From Bauldia sp. (GTDB lineage: Bacteria > Pseudomonadota > Alphaproteobacteria > Rhizobiales > Kaistiaceae), in contig NZ_JAGRLA010000170.1 in NCBI RefSeq assembly GCF_020442045.1, forward strand, positions 1 to 52,025: 52,025 bases of DNA, read 5' to 3'. The notes beneath the pieces were generated by a model that saw nothing but the letters and a program-made list of their open reading frames with translations, had not been told where the DNA came from and ran no database searches. This document shows, piece after piece, positions 8,571 through 17,003 of this stretch. Each line of letters starts with the position of its first letter. Position 1 is the stretch's first letter. The position numbers and the translations under genes are program-made.

Positions 8571-8629
8571 CTCGGGCCAAACAATCTTTTTCAAACAAGA
8601 TTGAACGTTTCCGGCGACACGGGCCCGAG
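8571..8629. promoter_or_regulatory. Nested inverted repeats in the kinase/amidase divergent region
   Basis: The 300-base region between the kinase (minus) and the amidase (plus) contains CAATCTT at 8582-8588 and AAGATTG at 8597-8603 with an 8-base AT-rich centre. These are nested inside CTCGGGCC at 8571-8578 and GGCCCGAG at 8622-8629. The inner repeat is a plausible repressor operator for the kinase operon. No regulator gene lies immediately beside it, so the cognate factor is unknown. The rest of the region to 8823 shows no gene. Confidence 0.45.
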
Positions 8630-8823
8630 AGACAGCCTGAGCCGGCACGCGGCCAGCGGTTGGAACACCGTCTCCCAGCCTTCCGTCACGAGTGTCCCGT
8701 GGCGGCCTGGGCAGCGAACCGTTGCAAACATAAACGCTCATTGATAATGACGAAAGCGACCAGATGTGGCGACGGCGGCTCACCCCGACGGGCCGTTCCG
8801 GGCGTTCTCGCAAGGAGTGGTCG

Positions 8824-10311
8824 ATGCCGCTTGCAGATGACATTCCCCATATGAGCGCCGTGGAGATGGCCCGCCTCATCCGTGAGCGGGCGCTCTCGCC
8901 GGTCGAGCTGATGGATGCGGTGATCGCGCGGATCGAGGCGCGCAATCCGAGCCTCAATGCGATGGTCTATTTCGGATTCGACGAGGCCCGCGAGCGCGCC
9001 CGGGCCGCCGAGACCGACGTCATGGCGGGAAAGGCCCTGGGACCGCTTCACGGCGTGCCGACCGCCATGAAGGACTGCGTCGACTTCAAGCCAGGATGGC
9101 CGAGCACCTTCGGCGGCATTCGGTGTCTTGCCGATGCGATCGCCGATTCCCGGTGCACGTTTGTGTCGCGTATGGAAGCGGCCGGTGCGATCATCGTCGG
9201 CAAGACCAACAGCCCCCAGCTCGGCTTTCGCGGGACATGTGACAACCTCCTCTTCGGGCCGACATCGACGCCGTTCAAGGTCGGCCATAATTCCGGCGGT
9301 TCGTCGGGCGGCAGCGGTGCCATGGTCGGCGACGGCATGCTGCCCTTCGCCGAAGGCACCGACGGTGGCGGCTCGATCCGGATTCCGGCGGCCTGGTGCG
9401 GCGCCTTCGGATACAAGGCATCCTTCGGGCGCGTCGCCTCCATGGCCGGGCCCAATGCGCTGTCGAGCATATCCCCCTTCGTCTATGAAGGCATCATCGC
9501 GCGACGCGTTGCCGATGCGGCGCTGGCGACCGACTCGCTCTGCGGCTACGACCCGCGGGACCCATTCTCCCTCGACGAGACGGTCGACTTCAGCGCGGTG
9601 CTGGAGAACGGGATCAGGGGCTGGAAGATCGGTTACAGCCGCGACCTGGGTATCTTCCCTGTCGATCCTGCCGTGCTCGAGGTCGTCGACGCCGCGGTGA
9701 AGGCCTTCGAGGATGCCGGCGCGGTCGTCGAGGAGGTCGATCCCGGCTTCGGCATCGGCCAGGCCGAGCTCTGCGATGTCTGGTGCCGGTTCTCCGCCCT
9801 CAATGCCCTGGGCGCGTTCGAAGCCTTCAAGGAGATGGGATACGACATTCTCAAGGATCATCCCGACGACGTGCCGCCGGAGGTCCATGAATGGGTCCGA
9901 ATCGCCCGGACCCTGACCCCGCTCGACAAGCATCGCGACCAGATCGTCCAGACCCGGATCTTCCTGGCATTTCAAAGGATGCTCGCCGACTACCGGCTGC
10001 TGGTGACACCGACGCTGGCCGCGATGCAGGTCAAGAATGCCGACGACGGCAACACGCTGGGTCCGGCGGCGATCAACGGCGAGCCGGTGAACCGGCTGAT
10101 CGGCTGGTGCATGACCTACCCGGTCAATTTCGGCCCGCACCCCGCGGCCTCGGCGCCGGCCGGGCTGTCTTCGCAGGACAAGCTGCCGGTTGGCCTTCAG
10201 ATCATTGGCCGGCGCTACGCCGACAACGACGTATTCGCGGCGGCCGCGGCGTTCGAGCGGCACCGGCCCTGGATGGACAGCTACGCCATACCGGAGCAGC
10301 GTCCCCTTTGA
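8824..10311 (+). CDS. Amidase (amidase-signature family)
   Basis: A 495-residue amidase-signature hydrolase with the full Ser-cisSer-Lys triad: K83 in PTAMKDCVDF, S160 in NSGGSSGGSGA, and S184 in GTDGGGSIRIPA, with the family's 24-residue spacing between the serines. I set the start at ATG 8824 because AAGGAG lies 6 bases upstream; the longer frame from 8764 has no support. No signal peptide is seen, so it is cytoplasmic. It would hydrolyse a carboxamide to acid and ammonia or amine. The GMC oxidoreductase begins 16 bases downstream, so the two form an operon divergent from the dimethylformamidase-like operon. Confidence 0.93.
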   Translation: MPLADDIPHMSAVEMARLIRERALSPVELMDAVIARIEARNPSLNAMVYFGFDEARERARAAETDVMAGKALGPLHGVPTAMKDCVDFKPGWPSTFGGIRCLADAIADSRCTFVSRMEAAGAIIVGKTNSPQLGFRGTCDNLLFGPTSTPFKVGHNSGGSSGGSGAMVGDGMLPFAEGTDGGGSIRIPAAWCGAFGYKASFGRVASMAGPNALSSISPFVYEGIIARRVADAALATDSLCGYDPRDPFSLDETVDFSAVLENGIRGWKIGYSRDLGIFPVDPAVLEVVDAAVKAFEDAGAVVEEVDPGFGIGQAELCDVWCRFSALNALGAFEAFKEMGYDILKDHPDDVPPEVHEWVRIARTLTPLDKHRDQIVQTRIFLAFQRMLADYRLLVTPTLAAMQVKNADDGNTLGPAAINGEPVNRLIGWCMTYPVNFGPHPAASAPAGLSSQDKLPVGLQIIGRRYADNDVFAAAAAFERHRPWMDSYAIPEQRPL

Positions 10312-10327
10312 CCCGGAAGGTGGCAGG

Positions 10328-12058
10328 ATGAGCGAGACCCCGGAAGCCGACTATCTCATCGTTGGCGGCGGCTCCGCCGGCTGCGTGCTGGCCTCCCGCC
10401 TCAGTGAGGATAGCGGCAGCCGGGTCGTCCTGGTCGAGGCAGGTCGCGACCTCACCGAAGAGACGATGCCGCCGGAGCTGCGCAGCGGCTTCCCGGGCCG
10501 CGCCTATCTCAACCGCGCCTATCTGTGGCCCAACCTCTCCGCGACCCTGCCGTCGCGCGGCGCCAACGATCCCTCGCGCGATGCCGGCTTCTACGAACAG
10601 GCGCGGATTCTCGGTGGCGGGTCGAGCATCAACGGCATTGGCGCCAATCGCGGCTCGCCGTCGGATTACGACGAATGGCGGGACATGGGCCTCGACGGAT
10701 GGTCGTTCGACGAGGTCCTGCCCTTCTTCAAGAGGCTCGAACGCGACCTCGATATCGATGATGCGTTTCATGGTCAGGACGGCCCGCTTCCCATCCGCCG
10801 TCTCGGCGCCGCGATCTGGACGCCCTTCACCCATGCCATGATGACCAGCTTCGTGGTGCGCGGCATCCCCTACGTCGCCGACCAGAACGGTCGCTGGGAA
10901 GACGGCGTCTTCGAGATGGCGCTGAACGTCGACGAGAAACGCGAACGTGTCCCGACGGCGCTCGCCTATCTTTCGGCCGAGGTGCGGCGGCGGCCCAATC
11001 TGGAGGTACGCACCGGCCTGACGGTGGAGCGGATCATCCTCGAAGGCCGCCGCGCCGTCGGTGTCGCCACGCGCAGCGACGGCGGTGCGTCATCCGAGCT
11101 CCGCGGGCGAGAGATCATCGTCAGTTCCGGCGCGCTGGCTTCGCCGGCCCTGCTGATGCGCAGCGGTATCGGCCCCGCGGCACACCTGTCGGATTGCGGC
11201 ATCGAAGTCAGGCAGGACCTGCCGGGTGTCGGTCAGAACCTGATGGAGCACCCGTCAGCGGGCGTCATGGCCTTCCTCAAGCCGCAGGCCCGCCAGCCGT
11301 ATGAGGCCTATTACCATATCCCGATCGCCATCCGCTATTCGTCGAAGGTGGAGGGATGCCCGGTCGGCGACATGCACATGAACATCATGACGCGGGCGTC
11401 GTGGCACCAGATCGGACGTCAGTTCGCGCCGCTCTTCTTCTGGGTCAACAAGTCCTACTCGCGTGGCCAGCTCATGCTCGATCCGAAAGCGCCCGCGGGG
11501 CCGCCGCGGGTCGACTTCCGCATGCTTTCCGATCAGAGGGATGTTCAGCGCCTGGCCGACGCCTTCGAATACGCGATGGTGCTGCTCGCCGACCCGGTGG
11601 TGACGCCGATCATCGAGGCCATCTATCCGGTCGAGCTCTCCGAACGCGCGCGGGGCTATACCTACCCAACACGTCGCAACGCGATCATCACCGATCTGCT
11701 CAGCCGCATGCTCGACATCGGCGCCGGCGTCCGGAAGCTCGCCCTGCCGAAGATGATGGAGGGCGTGCCGTCTGCCCATCGCCTGGCGGCGGACCGGCAG
11801 GAGCTCGAAGCCTACCTGAAGGAGAAGGTCGGCGGCGTATGGCATCCTTCCGGGACATGCCGGATGGGCGCGCCCGGCGACCGGATGGCGGTGACCGGCA
11901 AGGATGGACGCGTTCGCGGGATCGCCGGCCTGCGGGTTTGCGACGCGTCGATCATGCCGACGATCCCGTGCGCCAACACCAACGTGCCGGTGATCATGAT
12001 CGCCGAGAAGATTGCCCAGGACATCCGCGATACGGAGGGAATGGCGGGCCAGGGATGA
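10328..12058 (+). CDS. GMC family FAD-dependent oxidoreductase (choline dehydrogenase-like)
   Basis: A 576-residue flavoprotein oxidising a primary or secondary alcohol. The FAD-binding GGGSAGCVLASRL (13-25) is followed by the LVEAG segment and the GMC signature region GGGSSINGIGANRG. The C-terminal VWHPSGTCRMG carries the catalytic His (about H506), and PTIPCANTNVP carries the conserved Asn near 550. ATG 10328 is preceded by GGAAGGTGGCAGG. It follows the amidase on the same strand, so it probably oxidises an amide-derived alcohol or the alcohol part of the same substrate. Confidence 0.93.
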   Translation: MSETPEADYLIVGGGSAGCVLASRLSEDSGSRVVLVEAGRDLTEETMPPELRSGFPGRAYLNRAYLWPNLSATLPSRGANDPSRDAGFYEQARILGGGSSINGIGANRGSPSDYDEWRDMGLDGWSFDEVLPFFKRLERDLDIDDAFHGQDGPLPIRRLGAAIWTPFTHAMMTSFVVRGIPYVADQNGRWEDGVFEMALNVDEKRERVPTALAYLSAEVRRRPNLEVRTGLTVERIILEGRRAVGVATRSDGGASSELRGREIIVSSGALASPALLMRSGIGPAAHLSDCGIEVRQDLPGVGQNLMEHPSAGVMAFLKPQARQPYEAYYHIPIAIRYSSKVEGCPVGDMHMNIMTRASWHQIGRQFAPLFFWVNKSYSRGQLMLDPKAPAGPPRVDFRMLSDQRDVQRLADAFEYAMVLLADPVVTPIIEAIYPVELSERARGYTYPTRRNAIITDLLSRMLDIGAGVRKLALPKMMEGVPSAHRLAADRQELEAYLKEKVGGVWHPSGTCRMGAPGDRMAVTGKDGRVRGIAGLRVCDASIMPTIPCANTNVPVIMIAEKIAQDIRDTEGMAGQG

Positions 12059-12106
12059 AGGCCGGCGCAATCCGCTTCGTGGCGATTCCCATCGAGTGTC
12101 CCGGGC

Positions 12107-12200
12107 TCACCGCATGAGCGAGACCGCACGCTCGGCGAGGGTCATGGTCGGGGCGTCGACGTTGGCTCGGCGGGCGACCGTTCCGAGGTTCAGCGCCCGG
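12107..12200 (-). pseudogene. Possible 3' remnant of a lost gene (about 30 codons)
   Basis: On the minus strand the last 30 codons before a TGA at 12107 read RALNLGTVARRANVDAP followed by TMTLAERAVSLMR. The strong G/C third-position bias is like real coding sequence, and the segment looks like a C-terminal helix pair of a dehydrogenase. Upstream the frame runs into the racemase-family gene in another frame with no credible continuation. I infer a degraded gene end, but in GC-rich DNA chance cannot be excluded. Confidence 0.25.
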
Positions 12201-12923
12201 TCAGAGGTCGAACAAGCGACCCCATTGGCGGATGGCGCCCGGCGCCGTGCCGGCAGAGCGCATTGCGCCCCAGAGGCCGGTCGAGACCGTGTCAAAGACC
12301 GGCATTCCGATTTCGTCCTCGAGGCGAGCCGCGATCCGGGCGCCCCTGAAATTCGTGCAGAAGACCGTAATCGCCTGGGGCTTCGTCGCCGCGACGCCTC
12401 GGATCATCTCGCCGATCGTATCTTCGTCATATTCGGAGAAGGAGTAGTTGCCGCGATCACCGAGATGCTGCTCCGCCATGCATTCCAGGCCGGCACCTGC
12501 GAAGGTCTCGAGGATCGCCGCCTGCACCTCGTCGAGATAGGGCGTCACCAGGCCGTAGCGCGTGACGCCCGCCGCCTTGAACGCGTCGAGCAGAGCGAGG
12601 ACCGATGTCGTCGCGGGAATACCCGTCCGGTCCGTCAGGGCGGCGCAGAGCGCCCTGTCGACGTCGAGCCCGAGCCAGCCGGAGGATGTCCCCGCCCACG
12701 AGATCGCATCCACCCTCGCATCGGCCAGAAGGTCGGCGGCAGCAAGGAGCTTGTCGTTCTCGAACTGGCCGACAGCCCGCCGGTCGAGACTGATCTCGGT
12801 CACGGAGAAGCGGCTGAAATGCGCGGTGACCGCATCAACCGGGTGAAGCATGGCCCCGATCATCGGCTCCAGCACGGTGTTGGAGGAAGGGGTCAAGAAA
12901 CCAAGACGAACCGACGCGGGCAT
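12201..12923 (-). CDS. Asp/Glu racemase superfamily protein, arylmalonate decarboxylase/maleate isomerase-like
   Basis: A 240-residue cytoplasmic enzyme of the cofactor-free racemase fold. It opens with LGFLTPSSNTVLEP, the substrate carboxylate-binding loop of maleate isomerases and arylmalonate decarboxylase. Two-cysteine members have a first Cys at the strand read here as SWAGTSSG; this protein has Gly at that place (G78), while the second catalytic Cys is present in VFCTNFRGA (C189). One Cys plus Gly is the arrangement of arylmalonate decarboxylase rather than a racemase or isomerase. It starts 32 bases after the GntR gene, so the two form an operon. Decarboxylation of a malonate-type acid is the favoured inference. 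Confidence 0.85.
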   Translation of the reverse strand: MPASVRLGFLTPSSNTVLEPMIGAMLHPVDAVTAHFSRFSVTEISLDRRAVGQFENDKLLAAADLLADARVDAISWAGTSSGWLGLDVDRALCAALTDRTGIPATTSVLALLDAFKAAGVTRYGLVTPYLDEVQAAILETFAGAGLECMAEQHLGDRGNYSFSEYDEDTIGEMIRGVAATKPQAITVFCTNFRGARIAARLEDEIGMPVFDTVSTGLWGAMRSAGTAPGAIRQWGRLFDL

Positions 12924-12955
12924 GCACGATTTCCTCTTTGGAATTGGGGTTCCGG

Positions 12956-13768
12956 CTATTCGCCGGCGCCGTCGGGAAGAACGATGCGCCGGGTCTCGAA
13001 GCGAACCAGCGTCGAGTTATGGAAGTTGTGCGAGAAGAAGAGTGGCTTGCCGCCGGAAAGATGGAGCTGTGTGAGTTCCAGCACCGGCTCCTTGCGCGCA
13101 ATACCCAGCCGCTTGGCGACCTCCGCGGTCGCCGGGACCGCGGCGATCGAGGACTCGCACTGATCTACGCGCATGTCGAAATGCGATGCGAGGAAATGGT
13201 AGAGCGAAGCGCCGTCGAACGTCTCGAAAGCCTCCGCCGAACCGAAGATCGCGGCCGGAAGATATTCGTAGCAGACCATCAGCGGTTCGCCGTCCGCGGT
13301 GCGGGTCCGGGTAATGACGATCACCGGGCTCTTCTCGGCCAGCCCGAGCGCCGTCGAGACCGCCTGGCTCGCCTCCTTGCCGACGACCCGCAGGCTGCGC
13401 GTGCCCGGCTCGCGTCCGGCTGCGCGGATGAGGTCGGTTGCCGAGCGCATCCTTTCGACATCGCTCCGGATCCGCGGCTTCCTTTCGGTGACAAAGGTCC
13501 CGACGCCGCGACGCAGCTCCAGCGTTCCTTCGTGCACGAGAATGCTGACCGCCTGGCGGAGGGTCGGCCGGCTGACGTCGAGCCTCTCGGCAAGCACGAT
13601 CTCATTGGCGAGCTTGGAGCCGGGGGAAAGATCACCGTGCTCGACGGCTTCCCTCAGCACATCGGCGATGGTCGGCACGAGGGGAGACTTCCGGCCACGC
13701 CGCCTGTGCACGCGCGTCCCGAGCTTCTGGAAAAAAGCGAGATCATCCGCCACAAATGTCTCCGTCAT
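12956..13768 (-). CDS. GntR family transcriptional regulator, HutC/UTRA subfamily
   Basis: A 270-residue regulator. The winged helix is at about 30-100 with the typical LANEIVLAERLDVSRPTLRQAVSILVHEGTL-type pattern and a GVGTFV wing. The UTRA effector domain follows (about 115-265), with PVIVITRTRTADGEPLMVCYEY-like and GKPLFFSHNF strands. It heads a two-gene minus-strand operon with the racemase-family enzyme and is divergent from the binding protein at 13942. The palindromes at 13827-13857 in the shared intergenic region are the obvious operators, so it probably represses both directions until its ligand arrives. Confidence 0.92.
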   Translation of the reverse strand: MTETFVADDLAFFQKLGTRVHRRRGRKSPLVPTIADVLREAVEHGDLSPGSKLANEIVLAERLDVSRPTLRQAVSILVHEGTLELRRGVGTFVTERKPRIRSDVERMRSATDLIRAAGREPGTRSLRVVGKEASQAVSTALGLAEKSPVIVITRTRTADGEPLMVCYEYLPAAIFGSAEAFETFDGASLYHFLASHFDMRVDQCESSIAAVPATAEVAKRLGIARKEPVLELTQLHLSGGKPLFFSHNFHNSTLVRFETRRIVLPDGAGE

Positions 13769-13826
13769 TTCCTATCCGGCCGTCCCTGTCCGAATCCGAG
13801 CACCTTTGTAATCGATCAGTGCCGCT

Positions 13827-13857
13827 CAAGCTATCAGCTTGACAGTTGTCAGACAAC
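13827..13857. promoter_or_regulatory. Two palindromes, candidate HutC-type operators, overlapping TTGACA
   Basis: The region between the GntR gene and the binding-protein gene has CAAGCT-atc-AGCTTG (13827-13841) and GTTGTC-a-GACAAC (13845-13857). Both are perfect inverted repeats. A consensus plus-strand -35 TTGACA (13839-13844) lies between and touching them; I see no good -10 at the standard distance. TTGTC/GACAA-type palindromes suit GntR-family dimers. Binding is inferred. Confidence 0.6.
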
Positions 13858-13941
13858 AAGTCACCGTGTCCATCGTCCGGTTTCGTGGCTCGTGGGACGC
13901 ATCCGGGCAGGAACTCGCCCATACACAAGGGGACAAGTGCG

Positions 13942-15228
13942 ATGCAAACCAGATTGAGCAAGATCGCCGCCATCGGCCTTGCCGCGCTGATGGCCGGCGT
14001 CGGCGCGGTGCACGCGGAAAACATCGTCGTAACAGGCGTTTCGAGCTTCAAGCTCATTGAGGATCTGCTGCCCGAATTCGAGGAACAGTCGGGGATCGAT
14101 GTCGATCTCCAGATTCTCCCATATCCGCAGCTTCGACAGAATTCGATGGCCGATCTCGTCGGCGGAACGGCGAATAGCGACGTCTATATGCAGGACATCA
14201 CGTGGCTCGGCGAATGGGCGACGAACGGCTATGTCAGGCCGCTCGACGACCTGATCGAGCGCGACAGCGCCGAGGTCGATCTCGATGACATCCTGCCGGG
14301 CGCCTTCGATTCGCTGTCGAAGTGGGACGGCAAGACCTGGAGCATGCCGTTCGGCGCGTATTACTTCCTGATGTATTACCGCTCCGATCTGTTCGACAAG
14401 GCGGGCATTGCGCCGCCGAAGACTTTTGCCGACATCACCGCCGCGGCAGACAAGTTGACCGACCCGTCGGCGAACCTCTGGGGCATCGCGATGCCCTATC
14501 GTCGCGGCACGCCGATCGCCTCGTGGTTCCTGGCGACCTATACCGGCGCCGGTGGCCGGCTGCTTCCCGACGCCCCGCAGGACTTCACGCCGAGCCTCGA
14601 CACGCCGCTCGCGCTGGACACCCTGACCGCCTACCTCAAGTGGCTCGAGGACGCGCCGAGCGGGGCAATCGACTACCACTGGAACGACCAGACGGTAGCG
14701 ATGCAGACTGGCCGCATAGCGATGGCCGGGACGTTCTCGATCAACGGGACCGAGTTCGCCAAGCCGGACGTCTCGCTGGTCTCCGATGCCATCGGTTACA
14801 CCTACATGCCGGTCGCCAAGGAAGGCGATCCCAACACGATACCTTTCGGCGGCTGGGCGGTTGCGATCAACGCCAATACCGACAAGGTCGAGCCGGCCTG
14901 GAAGTTCATCAAGTGGGTGTCGAGCCCGGACGTCCAGCGCCGGCTTGGTGCGCTCAACGGCACGCCGATGCGCTCTTCGGCGATGAGCGATCCTGATCTC
15001 CAGAAGATGTATCCGTGGCTTCCGTTCATCCTGGATGCCGAGGAGGCTGGTATCGTCTATCCCGACTATCGTCCGCGCTATCCGTTCTATCCGAAAGTCG
15101 AAGAGGCGCTCGGACTCGAGCTCAATCGCGCGGCGCTCGGCGAGATCACCGCCGAGGAGGCGTTGTCCAATGCCCAGTCCGAGATCAAGAAGATCATCTC
15201 GGATGCGGGGTATCCGGTCAAAGGGTGA
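13942..15228 (+). CDS. CUT1-type sugar ABC transporter substrate-binding protein
   Basis: A 428-residue periplasmic binding protein of the extracellular solute-binding family 1. The Sec signal peptide MQTRLSKIAAIGLAALMAG-VHA ends near residue 25. The mature protein starts ENIVVTGVSSFKLIEDLLPEF, has the DVYMQDITWLGEW and MPFGAYYFLMYYRSDLFDKAG motifs usual in sugar-binding members, and ends with VSSPDVQRRLG. I chose ATG 13942 for the signal peptide and AAGGGG upstream; an in-frame start at 13846 adds a polar, implausible leader. First gene of a plus-strand operon with two permeases, a PfkB kinase and a LOG protein. Confidence 0.93.
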   Translation: MQTRLSKIAAIGLAALMAGVGAVHAENIVVTGVSSFKLIEDLLPEFEEQSGIDVDLQILPYPQLRQNSMADLVGGTANSDVYMQDITWLGEWATNGYVRPLDDLIERDSAEVDLDDILPGAFDSLSKWDGKTWSMPFGAYYFLMYYRSDLFDKAGIAPPKTFADITAAADKLTDPSANLWGIAMPYRRGTPIASWFLATYTGAGGRLLPDAPQDFTPSLDTPLALDTLTAYLKWLEDAPSGAIDYHWNDQTVAMQTGRIAMAGTFSINGTEFAKPDVSLVSDAIGYTYMPVAKEGDPNTIPFGGWAVAINANTDKVEPAWKFIKWVSSPDVQRRLGALNGTPMRSSAMSDPDLQKMYPWLPFILDAEEAGIVYPDYRPRYPFYPKVEEALGLELNRAALGEITAEEALSNAQSEIKKIISDAGYPVKG

Positions 15229-15231
15229 GCC

Positions 15232-16158
15232 GTGCCGGTGTCCGACACAACTCTGGCCGGCTCGTCCGCGAGCCGGCCAAGTTTTCAAGGCATAGGGATC
15301 GCGCGCGCGACCTACTGGTGGTTCCTGGCGCCGGCCACGACCCTTGCCGTGCTTCTCGTCATCCTGCCGCTGGTCGCACTGATCGTGATGACCTTCCTGC
15401 GCTGGAACCTGACAGAGAGCCCGATACCCGCATTCGCCGGTGTCGACAACTACCTCCGCCTATTCGCGGACGGCGCCTTCTGGGCCTCGGTCGGCCGGAC
15501 CCTGGTCTTCACCGCCGAGAGCATCATCCTGCAACTGGCGCTCGGCATCGCCATCGCCGTGCTGTTCAATCGCGACTGGTTCGGCATGGGCGTCATCCGG
15601 GCGCTTTTCCTTGCGCCCATGATGGTCGCGCCGATCTTCGCCGGCATGATCTGGCGGCTGCTGTTCTCGGATGATTTCGGGCTGATCCGCTACGTCATCC
15701 TTCTGCTCGGCTTCGAACAGGCGCCGCTGTGGCTGGGTGATCCCAACATCGCCCTTCAAGCCGTCATCATCGTCAACGTCTGGCAATGGACGGCCTTCGT
15801 CGTGCTGTTCATCCTCGCCGGCCTGCAGGTGATCTCGCCCGACCTCTACGAGGCCGCGACGATCGACGGCGCCGGACCCTGGACGCGGTTCTGGAAGATC
15901 ACGATCCCGCTGCTCTCGCCAATCATCATCGCCGTCATCATCTTCCGCGCCATCGATGCGATGAAGGTGCTCGACATTGTCTATGTTCTGACCGCGGGGG
16001 GACCGGGCAACAGCACGGAAACCGTCTCCTACCGCGTCTACCAGACGGGCATCACCTTCTTCGAGCTTGGCTATGCCTCGACCATGGCCCTGTTCGTGCT
16101 GCTGACGGTGTTCGTGATGGCCTACCTCCTCCTTCTCGCAGGACGGAAGCGGTCATGA
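15232..16158 (+). CDS. Sugar ABC transporter permease (MalF-like)
   Basis: A 308-residue inner-membrane permease with about six hydrophobic segments and the cytoplasmic EAA loop YEAATIDGAGPWTRFWKITIPLLSP (about 205-229), which docks to the ATPase. The only usable start is GTG 15232, 3 bases after the binding-protein stop; no ATG/GTG/TTG follows until inside the first membrane helix. Codons 8-16 form a perfect stem-loop followed by TTTT (15254-15285). The stop overlaps the next permease start (ATGA). Confidence 0.93.
   Translation: MPVSDTTLAGSSASRPSFQGIGIARATYWWFLAPATTLAVLLVILPLVALIVMTFLRWNLTESPIPAFAGVDNYLRLFADGAFWASVGRTLVFTAESIILQLALGIAIAVLFNRDWFGMGVIRALFLAPMMVAPIFAGMIWRLLFSDDFGLIRYVILLLGFEQAPLWLGDPNIALQAVIIVNVWQWTAFVVLFILAGLQVISPDLYEAATIDGAGPWTRFWKITIPLLSPIIIAVIIFRAIDAMKVLDIVYVLTAGGPGNSTETVSYRVYQTGITFFELGYASTMALFVLLTVFVMAYLLLLAGRKRS
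15254..15285 (+). terminator. Terminator-like stem-loop inside the first codons of the permease gene
   Basis: TGGCCGGCTCG (15254-15264) and CGAGCCGGCCA (15269-15279) form a perfect 11-bp stem with a 4-base loop, followed by AGTTTT. It lies 26 bases after the binding-protein stop and within the permease coding sequence. It has the look of an attenuating terminator that lowers downstream expression relative to the binding protein. Confidence 0.6.
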
Positions 16159-17003
16159 GCGGGGTCTTTGGCAGGCCGCTGTCGCGGGTCGCCAGGCGTG
16201 GCGCCGTTTATCTCGGATCGCTCGTCGTCCTGGCGGCCTTCCTGTTCCCGATCGCCTGGATGGTGGCGATGTCGTTCAAGACCCGTCTCGACATCTTCAC
16301 CTGGCCGCCAAAGGTCTTCTCTTTCACGCCGACGCTGGAAAACTACGAAAAGGTGCTGTTCGGGTCGAAGAGCTTCCTTCACTACGTGGCCAACAGCGTC
16401 GAGATCGCGGCGATCGCGACCCTGATTGCCGTCGCTTTCGGCGTAACCACTGCCTTCGCGCTCGCAAAGGGGCGGGTCGGCAATTCGAAGGCACTCGGGT
16501 TTCTCCTGCTTTCCTTCCGGATGATGCCGCCGGTTGCGCTCCTGCTGCCGTATTATCTCCTGTTCCGCTCGACCGGGCTGCTCGGGACCATTCCCGCCAT
16601 TGCCATCACCCACGCGGTGTTCAGCATCGCGATCGTTATCTGGATGATGCGCGCGTTTTTCGAGGAGGTGCCGAACGAGATCGAGGAGGCCGCCACGATC
16701 GACGGCGCGACGCCATGGCAGGTGTTCATCCGCATCACCCTGCCGATGTCGCGCCCCGCGATCGCCGCCGCGACGATATTCGCGCTGATGACCTCGTGGA
16801 ACGAGTTCGTCTTCGCGGTGGTCCTGTCGAATACGCAGACCCGTACCGTGCCCGTAGCGATCTCCTCCTTCGTTGGCGAAGTCTACGTCAGCTGGGGCGA
16901 GCTCGCTGCAGCGACGACGATCGGTATGGTCCCGACACTCATCCTCGCCTTCATCGGCCAGCGCTACCTGCTCTACGGATTGACCTTCGGAGGTGTCAAA
17001 TGA
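16155..17003 (+). CDS. Sugar ABC transporter permease (MalG-like)
   Basis: A 282-residue inner-membrane permease, the second subunit of the CUT1 system. The N-terminal helix VYLGSLVVLAAFLFPIAWMV is followed by the MSFKTRLDIFTWPPK periplasmic segment typical of MalG proteins. The EAA loop is IEEAATIDGATPWQVFIRITLPMSRPA, and the C-terminus ends GQRYLLYGLTFGGVK. The start overlaps the upstream permease stop (ATGA), and its own stop overlaps the kinase start, so the operon is translationally coupled throughout. Confidence 0.93.
   Translation: MSGVFGRPLSRVARRGAVYLGSLVVLAAFLFPIAWMVAMSFKTRLDIFTWPPKVFSFTPTLENYEKVLFGSKSFLHYVANSVEIAAIATLIAVAFGVTTAFALAKGRVGNSKALGFLLLSFRMMPPVALLLPYYLLFRSTGLLGTIPAIAITHAVFSIAIVIWMMRAFFEEVPNEIEEAATIDGATPWQVFIRITLPMSRPAIAAATIFALMTSWNEFVFAVVLSNTQTRTVPVAISSFVGEVYVSWGELAAATTIGMVPTLILAFIGQRYLLYGLTFGGVK

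Noticed and set aside
8686..10263. 525-codon minus-strand open frame opposite the amidase
   Set aside because: It is antisense to an amidase with a complete catalytic triad; long antisense frames are expected in GC-rich genes, and no motif is seen.
13861..15288. 475-codon minus-strand open frame opposite the CUT1 binding protein
   Set aside because: Antisense to a clear binding-protein gene; composition is Arg/His-rich noise.
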